Source: Pseudomonas guariconensis
GTDB lineage: Bacteria > Pseudomonadota > Gammaproteobacteria > Pseudomonadales > Pseudomonadaceae
Length of the DNA stretch: 43,794 nt
NCBI RefSeq assembly: GCF_015680235.1
Contig: NZ_JADLJL010000039.1
Coordinates: 1 to 43,794, forward strand
Direction of reading: 5' to 3'
The position numbers were made by a program, and so were the translations under genes. Numbering within the stretch: the stretch's first letter is position 1; each line of letters opens with the position of its first letter. The notes below the pieces were generated by a model, which saw only the letters and a program-made list of their open reading frames with translations, had not been told where the DNA came from and ran no database searches. Below, piece by piece: positions 9,253 to 16,887 of this stretch.

Positions 9253-9654
9253 GAGCTCACCTCGGAAATGAAGGTTTCAGGAGTCATAGATGTGCCTGAA
9301 AGCGCGCAAAGTCAACGATTCATGAGCCTCGTTTTTCAACCCGAGGCTTGGGCTTTGGATCTCACGATTGGCATTCCGGGAGTGGCTTCTCTCGGCCTTT
9401 GCTGCAGCCATGAGCGGTGGTCCTACGAAACAAGGGGCGATTCAAGCATTGAGCAAGCCGCAATACCCATGGCAAACCGAAGAGACGACGCCACCACGCT
9501 CGTGCCGCGTCTTTTTTACGCCGAGGTTCGGCATCGGAGCTTGGTGAAATCGCCCGTCACTGTCGATTGGACCTTTTGCCCGAAGGTGTTTACGAGACGA
9601 GGGGCTGTTCAGATTTCGCTGTCCTGGATGACTGACTCATAAAATGAAATTGTC
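9253..9654. other. Intergenic region with no supported gene
   Basis: About 400 nt between the monooxygenase start and the end of the lysR gene. A 124-codon open frame on the plus strand (9268-9642) has no ribosome binding site, no recognisable motif and poor Pseudomonas codon bias, so I do not call it. The right part must contain the 3' end of lysR transcription and the left part the monooxygenase promoter. Apart from the inverted repeat at 9275-9301 I see nothing definite. Confidence 0.5.
9275..9301. promoter_or_regulatory. Inverted repeat upstream of the monooxygenase, possible operator
   Basis: TTTCAGG at 9275-9281 and CCTGAAA at 9295-9301 are perfect 7-nt inverted arms around a 13-nt spacer. 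The element lies 23-49 nt upstream of the monooxygenase start codon. Its position fits an operator or activator site; the cognate regulator is unknown, though a LysR gene lies next door. Confidence 0.35.
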
Positions 9655-10548
9655 CTATCTCGTCACTCGCAGCGCCTCCAGCACCAAAGAGAAAGCTGGG
9701 GATGGCTGCCTGCGACTTGGGTAATAGAGGTAAAACCCGGGAAATGCGGGGCACCAATCATCCAAAACACGCACTAGGCTACCGTTTTGAATGTGAGGAG
9801 CGAACTCTTCCTCGGGCAGCCAAGCGACCCCCAACCCCGCCAACGCCGCGTCCACGATGTTAGGGGAGGTATTGAACACCAATTGCCCTTCTACTCGGAC
9901 GTTGACCTGTTTGTCTTTGCGTTGGAAGTCCCAAACATACAACCCACCACCGGACTGCATGCGCATGTTGATGCAGTTATGGCCGAGCAAGTCATTCGGT
10001 TTGCGTGGCTTCGGGTGCAGGGAGAAATAGGCGGGTGACGCTACAACGGCCATGCGCACGGGCGGGCCAATGGGCATCGCAATCATGTCCTTGTCAATGG
10101 TATCGCCCAGGCGCACACCGGCATCGAATCGATCGGCCACGATATCGCGGAAACCATAATTGATGTCGAACTCCACCTTAATGTCTGGATATTCGAAAAG
10201 CAGCGGCGTGAGCTTGGGAAGCAACAATGTCCTCTGGATGTGATCTCCGCAGGTAATCCGGACCGTTCCTGTGGGCTTGTCGCGCAACGCAGACAATTCA
10301 TCCAGCTCAGCCTCGATCTCATCGAACCGATTACCGATTGCATTGAGCAGGCGCTCACCCGCTGCTGTGGGCGAAACGCTGCGTGTAGTGCGGGTAAGTA
10401 AACGTATTTGCAGCCGCGCCTCTAGCCCGCTGATCGCCTGGCTCAGGGCGGATTGAGTCACACCTAGCTGGGCAGCCGCGCGCGTGAAGGTGCCTTCACG
10501 CGCGACCGTCACGAACGATAGAAGGTCATTGAGGTTACGTTTGATCAT
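9655..10548 (-). CDS. LysR-family transcriptional regulator
   Basis: 297 aa, the usual LysR length. The N-terminal winged HTH is clear: 'FVTVAREGTFTRAAAQLGV' then 'TQSALSQAISGLEARL' and 'RTTRSVSPTAAGERLL' (residues about 8-70). Residues about 90-297 form the periplasmic-binding-protein-like effector domain. It is divergent from the MFS transporter gene, with 133 nt between the two starts holding an AT-rich region and a T-N11-A palindrome. This is the classic arrangement for a LysR activator of the neighbouring operon that also represses itself. The effector is probably a substrate of the cassette; not identifiable from sequence. Confidence 0.92.
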   Translation of the reverse strand: MIKRNLNDLLSFVTVAREGTFTRAAAQLGVTQSALSQAISGLEARLQIRLLTRTTRSVSPTAAGERLLNAIGNRFDEIEAELDELSALRDKPTGTVRITCGDHIQRTLLLPKLTPLLFEYPDIKVEFDINYGFRDIVADRFDAGVRLGDTIDKDMIAMPIGPPVRMAVVASPAYFSLHPKPRKPNDLLGHNCINMRMQSGGGLYVWDFQRKDKQVNVRVEGQLVFNTSPNIVDAALAGLGVAWLPEEEFAPHIQNGSLVRVLDDWCPAFPGFYLYYPSRRQPSPAFSLVLEALRVTR

Positions 10549-10573
10549 GACCTTAGTCTCGCATGATTAATTT

Positions 10574-10588
10574 ATTAGTAAAGCTAAT
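10574..10588. promoter_or_regulatory. Candidate LysR box in the divergent promoter region
   Basis: ATTAG-TAAAG-CTAAT is a perfect 5-5-5 inverted repeat that satisfies the LysR T-N11-A rule. It sits 26 nt from the lysR start and about 94 nt from the MFS start, inside the most AT-rich part of the region. A second partly symmetrical stretch, gattagctagtta (near 10605-10617), lies closer to the MFS gene and could be an activation half-site. Confidence 0.5.
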
Positions 10589-10681
10589 AACCTTGTTCAG
10601 TATTGATTAGCTAGTTATGCGGTATGGCATGCCTGAAAATTCATGGCTTCGCGGAGCGATCCGCAACGACCAGGTTATGCA

Positions 10682-11890
10682 ATGACTGTCAGTACCCTCA
10701 ACCACACCAGTGAGTCCTCTGCCCAATCCAGCTCTTGGAGCGGCGTTCTAGCAATATCCGTGTGCGCATTCGCTCTGGTAGCTTCAGAGTTCTTGCCAGT
10801 GAGCCTGCTGACCTCTATCTCCAACGACCTCGGCATCACCGAAGGCATGGCAGGTCAAGGCATAGCTATTTCCGGCGCCTTCGCCGTGATCACCAGCCTT
10901 TTCATTTCCTCTCTGGCTGGCAGCTTGGACCGCAAAAAACTGTTGCTGTGGCTAACGACAGCCATGGGTGTGTCGGGCGCAATTGTAGCGCTGGCACCTT
11001 CCTACTGGATCTACATGCTGGGCCGGGCATTGATCGGAGTCGTGATCGGTGGATTCTGGTCGATGTCAGCAGCTACAGCCATGCGTCTGGTTTCCAGTCA
11101 CGACGTGCCGCGAGCACTGGCGCTGGTGAACGGTGGGAACGCACTCGCTACGGTTATTGCTGCCCCGCTGGGCGCCTGGCTCGGCACGCTTATAGGTTGG
11201 CGTGGTGCTTTTCTGTGTCTAGTGCCGATTGCCCTGGCTGCACTTGCATGGCAATGGAAAACCTTGCCGTTAATGCAGGTTACCGCTCCGGCCTCAGGAC
11301 AGGCCAACGTGTTCAAGGTTTTCACGCTGCTCAAACGCCCCGGAGTTCCGGTTGGTATGCTGGCCAGCGGCTTACTATTCATGGGGCAATTCGCCCTGTT
11401 CACCTACGTGCGGCCGTTTCTGGAGACCGTTACGGGTGTGCACGGCGGTGGCGTTTCCTTCGTCCTGCTTGTGATCGGCACTGCCGGCTTCATCGGCACC
11501 CTTGTTATTGGCCGAGTTCTCCAACATCGCCTTTACGAAACGCTGACGGTCATCCCGTTTTTGATGTGCCTGATTGCCGTCACATTGGTGACACTCGGGG
11601 ACCAGGTGGCCATGGTCATCGCTTTGCTCGGGTTGTGGGGGCTGACCGGTACCTCGGCACCGGTGGGTTGGTGGGCGTGGATAGCTCGAGTTTTCCCCAA
11701 CGATGCAGAAGCAGGGGGAGGCCTTTTTGTCGCCGTAGTCCAGCTCTCGATAGCCTTGGGCTCCACGCTGGGCGGGCTCTTGTTCGACCAACAAGGTTAC
11801 GCGAGCACTTTCCTCATGAGCGCCTCAGTCTTGATGGTTTCGGCGGTCTTGACCCTTATCACCGCACGTTTGAAGAACGCGGCCGGTTAA
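10682..11890 (+). CDS. MFS efflux transporter, DHA1 family, NepI-like
   Basis: 402-aa, about 12-TM major facilitator exporter. The sequence resembles E. coli NepI (purine ribonucleoside efflux) in several blocks: 'SEFLPVSLLTSISNDLGITEG', 'GRALIGVVIGGFWSMSAATAMRL', 'APLGAWLGTLIGWRGAF' and 'GTSAPVGWWAWI'. I take ATG 10682, which starts just after a weak CAGG; ATG 10643 has no ribosome binding site and adds a polar, atypical N-terminus. First gene of a four-gene run divergent from lysR; the next gene is 66 nt downstream. It probably exports a product or toxic substrate of the cassette. The substrate cannot be assigned. Confidence 0.9.
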   Translation: MTVSTLNHTSESSAQSSSWSGVLAISVCAFALVASEFLPVSLLTSISNDLGITEGMAGQGIAISGAFAVITSLFISSLAGSLDRKKLLLWLTTAMGVSGAIVALAPSYWIYMLGRALIGVVIGGFWSMSAATAMRLVSSHDVPRALALVNGGNALATVIAAPLGAWLGTLIGWRGAFLCLVPIALAALAWQWKTLPLMQVTAPASGQANVFKVFTLLKRPGVPVGMLASGLLFMGQFALFTYVRPFLETVTGVHGGGVSFVLLVIGTAGFIGTLVIGRVLQHRLYETLTVIPFLMCLIAVTLVTLGDQVAMVIALLGLWGLTGTSAPVGWWAWIARVFPNDAEAGGGLFVAVVQLSIALGSTLGGLLFDQQGYASTFLMSASVLMVSAVLTLITARLKNAAG

Positions 11891-11956
11891 CGCCCCCCAA
11901 AAAAGGGTCGTGCCCGGTCATCGCTCTTTGCATGTATCGAGTTTCAGGAGAACGCC

Positions 11957-13063
11957 ATGAACATCAAGCAACGCAATCGTCACCAGCGCAGCAATGGGCT
12001 TTTTCCAATGCTAGTACTCGCGGGCGCGCTGACGGCGCTGCTCGGCTGCCAAGCCACTACCCCTGCCACCTCCGCGACCAACCCTGGAGCCAAGACAATG
12101 CAACTGCAATTGACGCAGGAATGGGACAAAACCTTCCCCCAAAGTGCAAAGGTTGATCATCGCAAAGTCACCTTTCCTAATCGCTACGGCATCACGCTGG
12201 CAGCCGACGTCTACGTGCCCAAAGAGCGCCCCCACGCGCGGCTGCCGGCGGTGGTGGTCAGCGGTCCATTCGGCGCGGTAAAGGAGCAGTCCTCTGGGCT
12301 GTATGCACAAACCTTGGCTGAACGCGGTTTTGTCACGCTGGCGTTCGACCCGTCGTACACCGGAGAAAGTGGTGGTCAGCCGCGCAATGTGGCATCGCCG
12401 GATATCAATACTGAGGATTTCAGCGCCGCCGTGGACGCTATAGGCTTGCTGCCGGAAGTTGATCGCGAGCGGATAGGCGTCATCGGTATTTGCGGATGGG
12501 GTGGCATGGCACTTAACGCTGCAGCCGTAGACAAGCGAGTCAAAGCCGTGGTGACCAGCACCATGTACGACATGACGCGAGTTATGTCCAAGGGCTACAA
12601 CGACAGCGTGACACTCGAGCAGCGTACGCAGACGCTGGAGCGACTCAGTCAGCAGCGCTGGGTCGATGCGCAGAGCGGAGCGCCTGGCTATCAGCCACCC
12701 TACAACGTGCTCAAAGGCGGAGAGGCACAGTTTCTCGTCGACTACCACGATTACTACATGACGTCCCGCGGCTACCATCCTCGGGCGGTCAACTCCGGTA
12801 ATGCCTGGACAATGACGACACCACTGTCATTCATGAACATGCCTCTGCTGACCTACATCAAGGAAATCTCGCCGCGCCCCATCCTCTTCATCCACGGGGA
12901 AAAAGCCCATTCCCGTTATTTCAGCGAGACCGCATTCGCAGCGGCGGCAGAACCCAAGGAGCTCTTGATCGTTCCTGGGGCAAGCCACGTAGATCTGTAC
13001 GACCGCCCTGACAAGATTCCTTTCGATCGTATTGCCCGGTTCTTCGCTAACAACCTGAAGTAA
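11957..13063 (+). CDS. Alpha/beta hydrolase lipoprotein with cysteine nucleophile (YcjY/dienelactone hydrolase-like)
   Basis: 368 aa. N-terminal lipoprotein signal: basic residues, hydrophobic stretch from about 15 to 29, lipobox ALLGC with C31 as the lipidated residue, so the protein should be anchored at the periplasmic face of a membrane. Residues about 60-368 are an alpha/beta hydrolase of the YcjY/DLH superfamily. The nucleophile elbow reads G-I-C179-G-W-G, with Cys instead of Ser, as in dienelactone hydrolase. A likely catalytic His is H344 in GASHVD, and an acid lies near 'IHGEKAH'. AGGAG stands upstream of the start. The substrate is unknown. It lies between an exporter and an aldo/keto reductase gene. 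Confidence 0.85.
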   Translation: MNIKQRNRHQRSNGLFPMLVLAGALTALLGCQATTPATSATNPGAKTMQLQLTQEWDKTFPQSAKVDHRKVTFPNRYGITLAADVYVPKERPHARLPAVVVSGPFGAVKEQSSGLYAQTLAERGFVTLAFDPSYTGESGGQPRNVASPDINTEDFSAAVDAIGLLPEVDRERIGVIGICGWGGMALNAAAVDKRVKAVVTSTMYDMTRVMSKGYNDSVTLEQRTQTLERLSQQRWVDAQSGAPGYQPPYNVLKGGEAQFLVDYHDYYMTSRGYHPRAVNSGNAWTMTTPLSFMNMPLLTYIKEISPRPILFIHGEKAHSRYFSETAFAAAAEPKELLIVPGASHVDLYDRPDKIPFDRIARFFANNLK

Positions 13064-13157
13064 CGGGGGCGAATGCCGCCGAGACGCCCTTGTCGGTACG
13101 AGCGGCGAACGCGAAATCACAAATATCCGACCTGCGTGGTCACAGGAGCTAAATGCG

Positions 13158-14147
13158 ATGATGTACTCGCATCTGGGCCGAACCGGCCTCAAAGTCAGCC
13201 GTATCGGGCTTGGCACCATGAACTTCGGCGAATTGACCGACGAAAAGACCAGCTTTGCAATCATGAATGAGGCTGTTGACGCCGGCATCAACTTCTTCGA
13301 CACCGCCGATGTGTACGGTGGGCCACAGTCACCGGATATGGCCAAGGGTTATGGCCTATCCGAAGAAATCATCGGTAACTGGCTTGACCAGGACCCGTCG
13401 CGACGCGACAAGATCGTGCTGGCGACCAAGGTGTACCAGCCGATGGATATTGGCCCCAACGACAAGTACCTGTCGGCCTATCACATTCGCCGTGCCTGCG
13501 AAGCTAGCCTGAAGCGCCTGAAGACTGACCACATTGATCTCTACCAGATGCACCATGTTGACCGTGCAACGCCCTGGGAAGAAATCTGGCAGGCAATGGA
13601 GCAGTTGATCCGTGAAGGCAAGATCACCTACGTCGGCAGCAGCAACTTTGCTGGTTGGGACATTGCCACCGCCCAGTGCGTGGCAGATGCGCGCAACCTG
13701 TTGGGGCTTGCCTCGGAGCAAAGTCTGTACAACCTCACCCAACGCACCATCGAACTTGAAGTGATCCCGGCGCTGCGCTACTTCGGGATCGGGCTGATTC
13801 CCTGGAGCCCGATCGGTATGGGGCTGCTGGGGGGCGTTTTGCGCAAGATCGCTGGGGGCCGTCGAGCGACGCCTCACTTGCAGCAGAGGATCGAGTTGCT
13901 CCGGCCACAACTGGAGGCCTATGAAACGCTATGCGAAGAATTGGGTGCGGCGCCGGCTGATGTGGCACTCGCCTGGCTCCTTCAAAATCCAGTGGTAACC
14001 GCAGCGCTCAGTGGGCCTCGGACTACCGTGCAATTACGGGAGAATCTCAAGGCACTTGAGCTGAAACTATCGGCTTCAACCCTGTCGAAGCTGGATTCGA
14101 TCTGGCCCGGCCCTGGCGGCGAAGCCCCTCAGGCGTATGCCTGGTAG
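13158..14147 (+). CDS. Aldo/keto reductase
   Basis: 329-aa NAD(P)H-dependent oxidoreductase with a TIM barrel, closest in layout to the Tas/YghZ-like AKR branch. The catalytic tetrad is visible: D48 and Y53 in 'FDTADVYG', K91 in 'LATKVY', H132 in 'LYQMHH'. 'GRTGLKVSRIGLGTMNFG' is the usual N-terminal strand, and 'ENLKALELKLS' near the C-terminus belongs to the cofactor phosphate region. A Shine-Dalgarno-like GGAG lies ahead of tandem ATGs at 13158 and 13161. It follows the hydrolase gene after 94 nt. Probably reduces an aldehyde or ketone made or released by the neighbouring enzymes; that is inference. Confidence 0.93.
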   Translation: MMYSHLGRTGLKVSRIGLGTMNFGELTDEKTSFAIMNEAVDAGINFFDTADVYGGPQSPDMAKGYGLSEEIIGNWLDQDPSRRDKIVLATKVYQPMDIGPNDKYLSAYHIRRACEASLKRLKTDHIDLYQMHHVDRATPWEEIWQAMEQLIREGKITYVGSSNFAGWDIATAQCVADARNLLGLASEQSLYNLTQRTIELEVIPALRYFGIGLIPWSPIGMGLLGGVLRKIAGGRRATPHLQQRIELLRPQLEAYETLCEELGAAPADVALAWLLQNPVVTAALSGPRTTVQLRENLKALELKLSASTLSKLDSIWPGPGGEAPQAYAW

Positions 14148-14168
14148 AGACTGAACCAAGGAGACTAA

Positions 14169-14630
14169 GTGTCTGTAGATCCACGTTCAAAACTGGCATC
14201 CATTTTGGCGCTGATGTTCAGCGCCACTTCACTTGCCAATGACATGGTCGCCGGAGATGAACGCCACATGCACGCCATCCATATCATCCTCGGCAAGCAG
14301 GTAATCAGCGCCTCCCTTGAAGACAGTCCAGCTACCCGGGACTTAATTTCACAGCTCCCATTGAGCATCGACCTTGCTGATTACTCGGCCAAGGAAAAAA
14401 TCGCCTACTTGCCGCACAAGCTAGACACCTCAGGGGCACCTGCCGGTATAGATCCAGATGTCGGAGACGTCACCTACTACGCGCCTTGGGGCAATCTGGC
14501 AATTTTCTATCGTGACTTTGGTTACTCGGTTGGTCTTATCAAGCTCGGGAGCATCACTAACGGCCTTGAACATCTCGGATACTCGGGGTCTAGGCAGGCC
14601 ATAATAAAGCTCGCTCCTGCCAAGAAGTGA
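14169..14630 (+). CDS. Secreted cyclophilin-like fold protein (hypothetical)
   Basis: 153 aa from GTG 14169, preceded by AAGGAG. A signal-peptide-like N-terminus (residues 1-23, 'LASILALMFSATSLAN') suggests export. The rest resembles the small bacterial 'cyclophilin-like fold' family (Cyclophil_like type): 'DLISQLPLSIDLADYS.KEKIAYLP' followed by 'DVGDVTYYAPWGNLAIFYRDFGYS' and 'GLIKLGSI'. In that family a peptidyl-prolyl isomerase activity has not been established, so I give no enzymatic role. It starts 21 nt after the aldo/keto reductase and is the last gene of the cassette. The insertion sequence begins 19 nt after its stop, so the gene itself is intact. Confidence 0.75.
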   Translation: MSVDPRSKLASILALMFSATSLANDMVAGDERHMHAIHIILGKQVISASLEDSPATRDLISQLPLSIDLADYSAKEKIAYLPHKLDTSGAPAGIDPDVGDVTYYAPWGNLAIFYRDFGYSVGLIKLGSITNGLEHLGYSGSRQAIIKLAPAKK

Positions 14631-14649
14631 ATCGCCGTTGGTACACCCT

Positions 14650-14684
14650 GACTGGCGGTTTTGGGCCGATTCTGTTGAAAAAGT
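14650..14684. repeat. Left terminal inverted repeat of the IS
   Basis: Pairs with 16260-16294. The inner 19 bp are identical; the outer part matches with several mismatches. Outer boundary uncertain by a few bases. Confidence 0.8.
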
Positions 14685-14826
14685 CGGTTTTTCAGCTGAC
14701 CTGAACCCAGGCACGACCATCGCCTAAGAACCGACTCACCACATTGAGTGGTTTCTCGGCCCTTCGTTGACCGTTGCTGCTCAGTTAGTGGGTTAATTTG
14801 AGGTTTCTTGCTGAGTGCAGGCGCAC

Positions 14827-16200
14827 CTATCCCGTGGCAGGTGGCCCTTGAGATGTAAATTTAGCCAGCCGTCGCAGGTTCTGTACCGCGGCCGCCAGCG
14901 TGAATTCATCGGTCGCGCCACTCATGCCACGTAGTCTCAGGCGATCCAGTTTCAGGATGCGCTTGAGGTGGGCAAACAACATTTCGACCTTCTTACGTTC
15001 GTGGCGAGAGCGCACGTACGCAGGTGTCGTTGCGATGCGCCGAGCCACATCGCGCGCGGCTTCATGGACGCTGCGGGCGATCTTGCGGAACGCAGTGTTC
15101 GGGCAACACTTGGCTTTCATCGGACAGGCAACGCAGTCGGTCTGCCTGGATCGGAAGATGATGGTGTTGGCTTTGGTGACGTGCGAACGCTTGTTCTTGA
15201 AGGCTCGCCATTCGCTACGTAATGCATTGCCAGCCGGGCAGCAGTATTCCTCAGACTCTTCATTCCAGCGGAAATCGTTGCTCGAAAAACTGTCGTTCTT
15301 GCGTTCGGTTTTGTCCCACACCGGCACATGTGGCTCGATGTCCTTTTCCTCCACCATCCAGGCCAGCATCGGCGCGGTACCGTAAGCGGTGTCGCCAATC
15401 AGGCGTTCCGGCTTGATGTCGAACTGCGCTTCGACCCGATCGATCATCGTCTTGGTGCTCTCGACTTCTGCGGTTCGATGAGCCGGTGTGGGTTCCACAT
15501 CCATGATCACGCCGTGCTCGGTATCGATCAGATAATTCGTGGAGTAAGCGTAGAACGCTGGGCCACCTGGAGCTGCGGTCCAGCGGGCTTGAGGATCAGT
15601 CAGCGATAGGCGCTTCGGTAGCGTTTCGGCCAGAGCCTCTTCATCGAGCGCCTCAAGATACTCACGCACGGCGCGGGTGCTCAGGGCCGGATCGCTCCAG
15701 TTGACCGGTTCATCGCCCGGTACGCCGCGCTGCCGGCTGGCATCCGCCTTGATGATGCTGGCGTCCACGGCAAAGCCTTCACCTTTGACCAAGCCAGCGT
15801 CCATGCAACGACGCAGCACTTCATTGAACAGCCAGCGAAACAGATCGCTGTCCCGAAAACGGCCGTGTCGATTTTTGGAAAAGGTCGAGTGATTGGGGAC
15901 CTCATCTTCAAGGCTCAACCGGCAGAACCAGCGATACGCCAGGTTCAAATGGGTCTCTTCGCACAGCCGCCGCTCTGAGCGAATGCCGTAGCAATAGCCC
16001 ACGATCAGCATGCGGATCATCAGTTCGGGATCAATCGACGGACGCCCAATCGGGCTGTAAAAATCGGCGAGGTAATGGCGCAAGTCGCTCAGATCGAGAC
16101 ACCGATCAATGCTACGCAGAAGGTGATTGGCGGGGATGTGGTCTTCAAGGTTGAATGAGTAAAACAGCCGTTCCTGCCCACTCGATAACTGTCCCATCAT
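14827..16200 (-). CDS. IS1182-family DDE transposase
   Basis: 457-aa transposase of the IS1182 group. N-terminal DUF772-type domain ('RSIDRCLDLSDLRHYLADFY', 'GRPSIDPELMIRMLIVGYCYG'), then the RNase-H-like catalytic core: first Asp D146 in 'FAVDAS', second Asp in 'LIGDTAYG', and Glu in 'KKVEMLFAHLK'. A Cys-rich insert 'DCVACPMKAKCCP' is typical of the family. It starts ATGATG at 16200 after GGGAAG. Full length with no frameshift or stop, so the element may be active. Confidence 0.95.
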   Translation of the reverse strand: MMGQLSSGQERLFYSFNLEDHIPANHLLRSIDRCLDLSDLRHYLADFYSPIGRPSIDPELMIRMLIVGYCYGIRSERRLCEETHLNLAYRWFCRLSLEDEVPNHSTFSKNRHGRFRDSDLFRWLFNEVLRRCMDAGLVKGEGFAVDASIIKADASRQRGVPGDEPVNWSDPALSTRAVREYLEALDEEALAETLPKRLSLTDPQARWTAAPGGPAFYAYSTNYLIDTEHGVIMDVEPTPAHRTAEVESTKTMIDRVEAQFDIKPERLIGDTAYGTAPMLAWMVEEKDIEPHVPVWDKTERKNDSFSSNDFRWNEESEEYCCPAGNALRSEWRAFKNKRSHVTKANTIIFRSRQTDCVACPMKAKCCPNTAFRKIARSVHEAARDVARRIATTPAYVRSRHERKKVEMLFAHLKRILKLDRLRLRGMSGATDEFTLAAAVQNLRRLAKFTSQGPPATG

Positions 16201-16259
16201 GCTGCGTGCTTCCCTGCTGGCCGATGCGCGGATTTTGCCGCAGGCCAGACAGGGGAGCT

Positions 16260-16294
16260 ACTTTTTCAACAGAATCGGTCGAAACCAGCCATTC
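16260..16294. repeat. Right terminal inverted repeat of the IS
   Basis: Reverse complement partner of 14650-14684, with a 19-bp perfect core at 16260-16278. It lies 60 nt upstream of the transposase start, where the transposase promoter should also lie. Confidence 0.8.
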
Positions 16295-16449
16295 CGATGA
16301 AGCTACGGTCCTGCCACCCGGGTCAGTTCCGGGTCGGTCCTGACGGTAAAAATCAGATTTCACCCCTTCCCTGTAGTCCATTTCCCAAACATACTCCTGT
16401 CGCTTTTTTTCCGTTGCGGTCGCTCTGGCAGCGCTCTAGTCTCGGCGTG

Positions 16450-16500
16450 TCGCTGAAATCAGCGATCGGCTTTGACAGGCCGCAACGGTATTAAGCATAC
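16450..16500 (+). promoter_or_regulatory. Palindrome plus sigma-70-like promoter ahead of the DUF6124 leader
   Basis: A perfect 7-nt inverted repeat, TCGCTGA-AA-TCAGCGA (16450-16465), is followed by a consensus -35 TTGACA (16472-16477). The -10 is weak: GCATAC or CATACG at a spacing of 17-18 nt. A start near 16508 would place the whole structured element 16515-16621 in the transcript. The stretch 16295-16449 shows no gene. Confidence 0.45.
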
Positions 16501-16514
16501 GGCTAGCCCTCAAT

Positions 16515-16621
16515 GGCGGCTGTACGTGCGGGCACGCTTGCGTGCGCCGGAACTTGCTTATTCCACCGGTCTGTCAACCCGCGTACAGCTGCCACCCTTC
16601 TGTTTGACAGCAGGTGGGTGG
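16515..16621 (+). ncRNA. Candidate structured leader RNA upstream of the DUF6124 gene
   Basis: A 12-bp stem (16515-16526 with 16582-16593, one G-U) is extended after a 2-nt bulge by CGGG (16529-16532) with CCCG (16578-16581). It encloses two smaller hairpins: GCACG/CGTGC at 16532-16545 and GGAA/TTCC at 16549-16564. A further hairpin, CCACCC (16592-16597) with GGGTGG (16616-16621), uses bases of the outer stem, so the two folds are partly exclusive. It ends about 10 nt before the ribosome binding site of the next gene. It is not a tRNA: no CCA-adjacent acceptor or T-loop motif. Cis-regulatory RNA or independent small RNA are both possible. Confidence 0.45.
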
Positions 16622-16644
16622 CCGCACCGCCAAAGGAATAAGTA

Positions 16645-16887
16645 ATGTCGAAGATCGTCCCCGATCCACCCCAGAACCTCCCCTCCCTCGAAGACACGAT
16701 CATCCAGGCCTCGGAGTACGCCCTCTGCGCGCAGACCGTGGCGCATCAGGCGATTCAGCTGCTGCCCAAGTCACCCGTCTCGATGCTGATGATGGTGTCG
16801 ATGCATGAGCTTGAAGCGCTGCGCGTATTGCTTGAGTCGGCGTTGAACCAGATGCAGGTGCCGGCGGAGCCGCGAACGCTGCATTAA
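16645..16887 (+). CDS. Small DUF6124-type protein of unknown function
   Basis: 80-aa acidic protein, starting at ATG 16645 with AAGGAATA upstream. The shape (Pro-rich N-terminus 'PDPPQNLP', then helices 'ASEYALCAQTVAHQAIQLL' and 'MSMHELEALRVLLESAL') matches the small DUF6124 proteins common in Pseudomonas, often in several copies per genome. No catalytic motif, signal peptide or membrane segment. Function unknown. It has its own elaborate leader and is followed by a REP pair and a DUF3077-type gene. Confidence 0.75.
   Translation: MSKIVPDPPQNLPSLEDTIIQASEYALCAQTVAHQAIQLLPKSPVSMLMMVSMHELEALRVLLESALNQMQVPAEPRTLH

Larger units (their letters stand above)
14650..16294 (-). mobile_element. IS1182-family insertion sequence, apparently complete
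   Basis: One long transposase gene is bracketed by imperfect terminal inverted repeats of about 35 bp. A 19-bp perfect core, ccgattctgttgaaaaagt, occurs at 14666-14684 and inverted at 16260-16278, and similarity continues outward for about 16 more bases. I could not find a convincing target duplication: the bases just outside the two ends (caccct and cgatga) do not match. Ends are therefore approximate. Position is intergenic, between the cyclophilin-like gene and the DUF6124 leader. Confidence 0.88.

Noticed and set aside
9268..9642. 124-codon frame between monooxygenase and lysR
   Set aside because: No ribosome binding site, no motif, codon use unlike the genome; overlaps the monooxygenase promoter region.
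10735..12156. 473-codon frame overlapping the MFS gene
   Set aside because: Alternate frame of the MFS transporter, with Arg/His/Gly-rich composition.
16515..16593. Cloverleaf-like fold read as a possible tRNA
   Set aside because: No anticodon-type 7-nt loop, no T-loop GTTCGA motif and no conserved 8/14/18-19 positions; a structured leader fits better.
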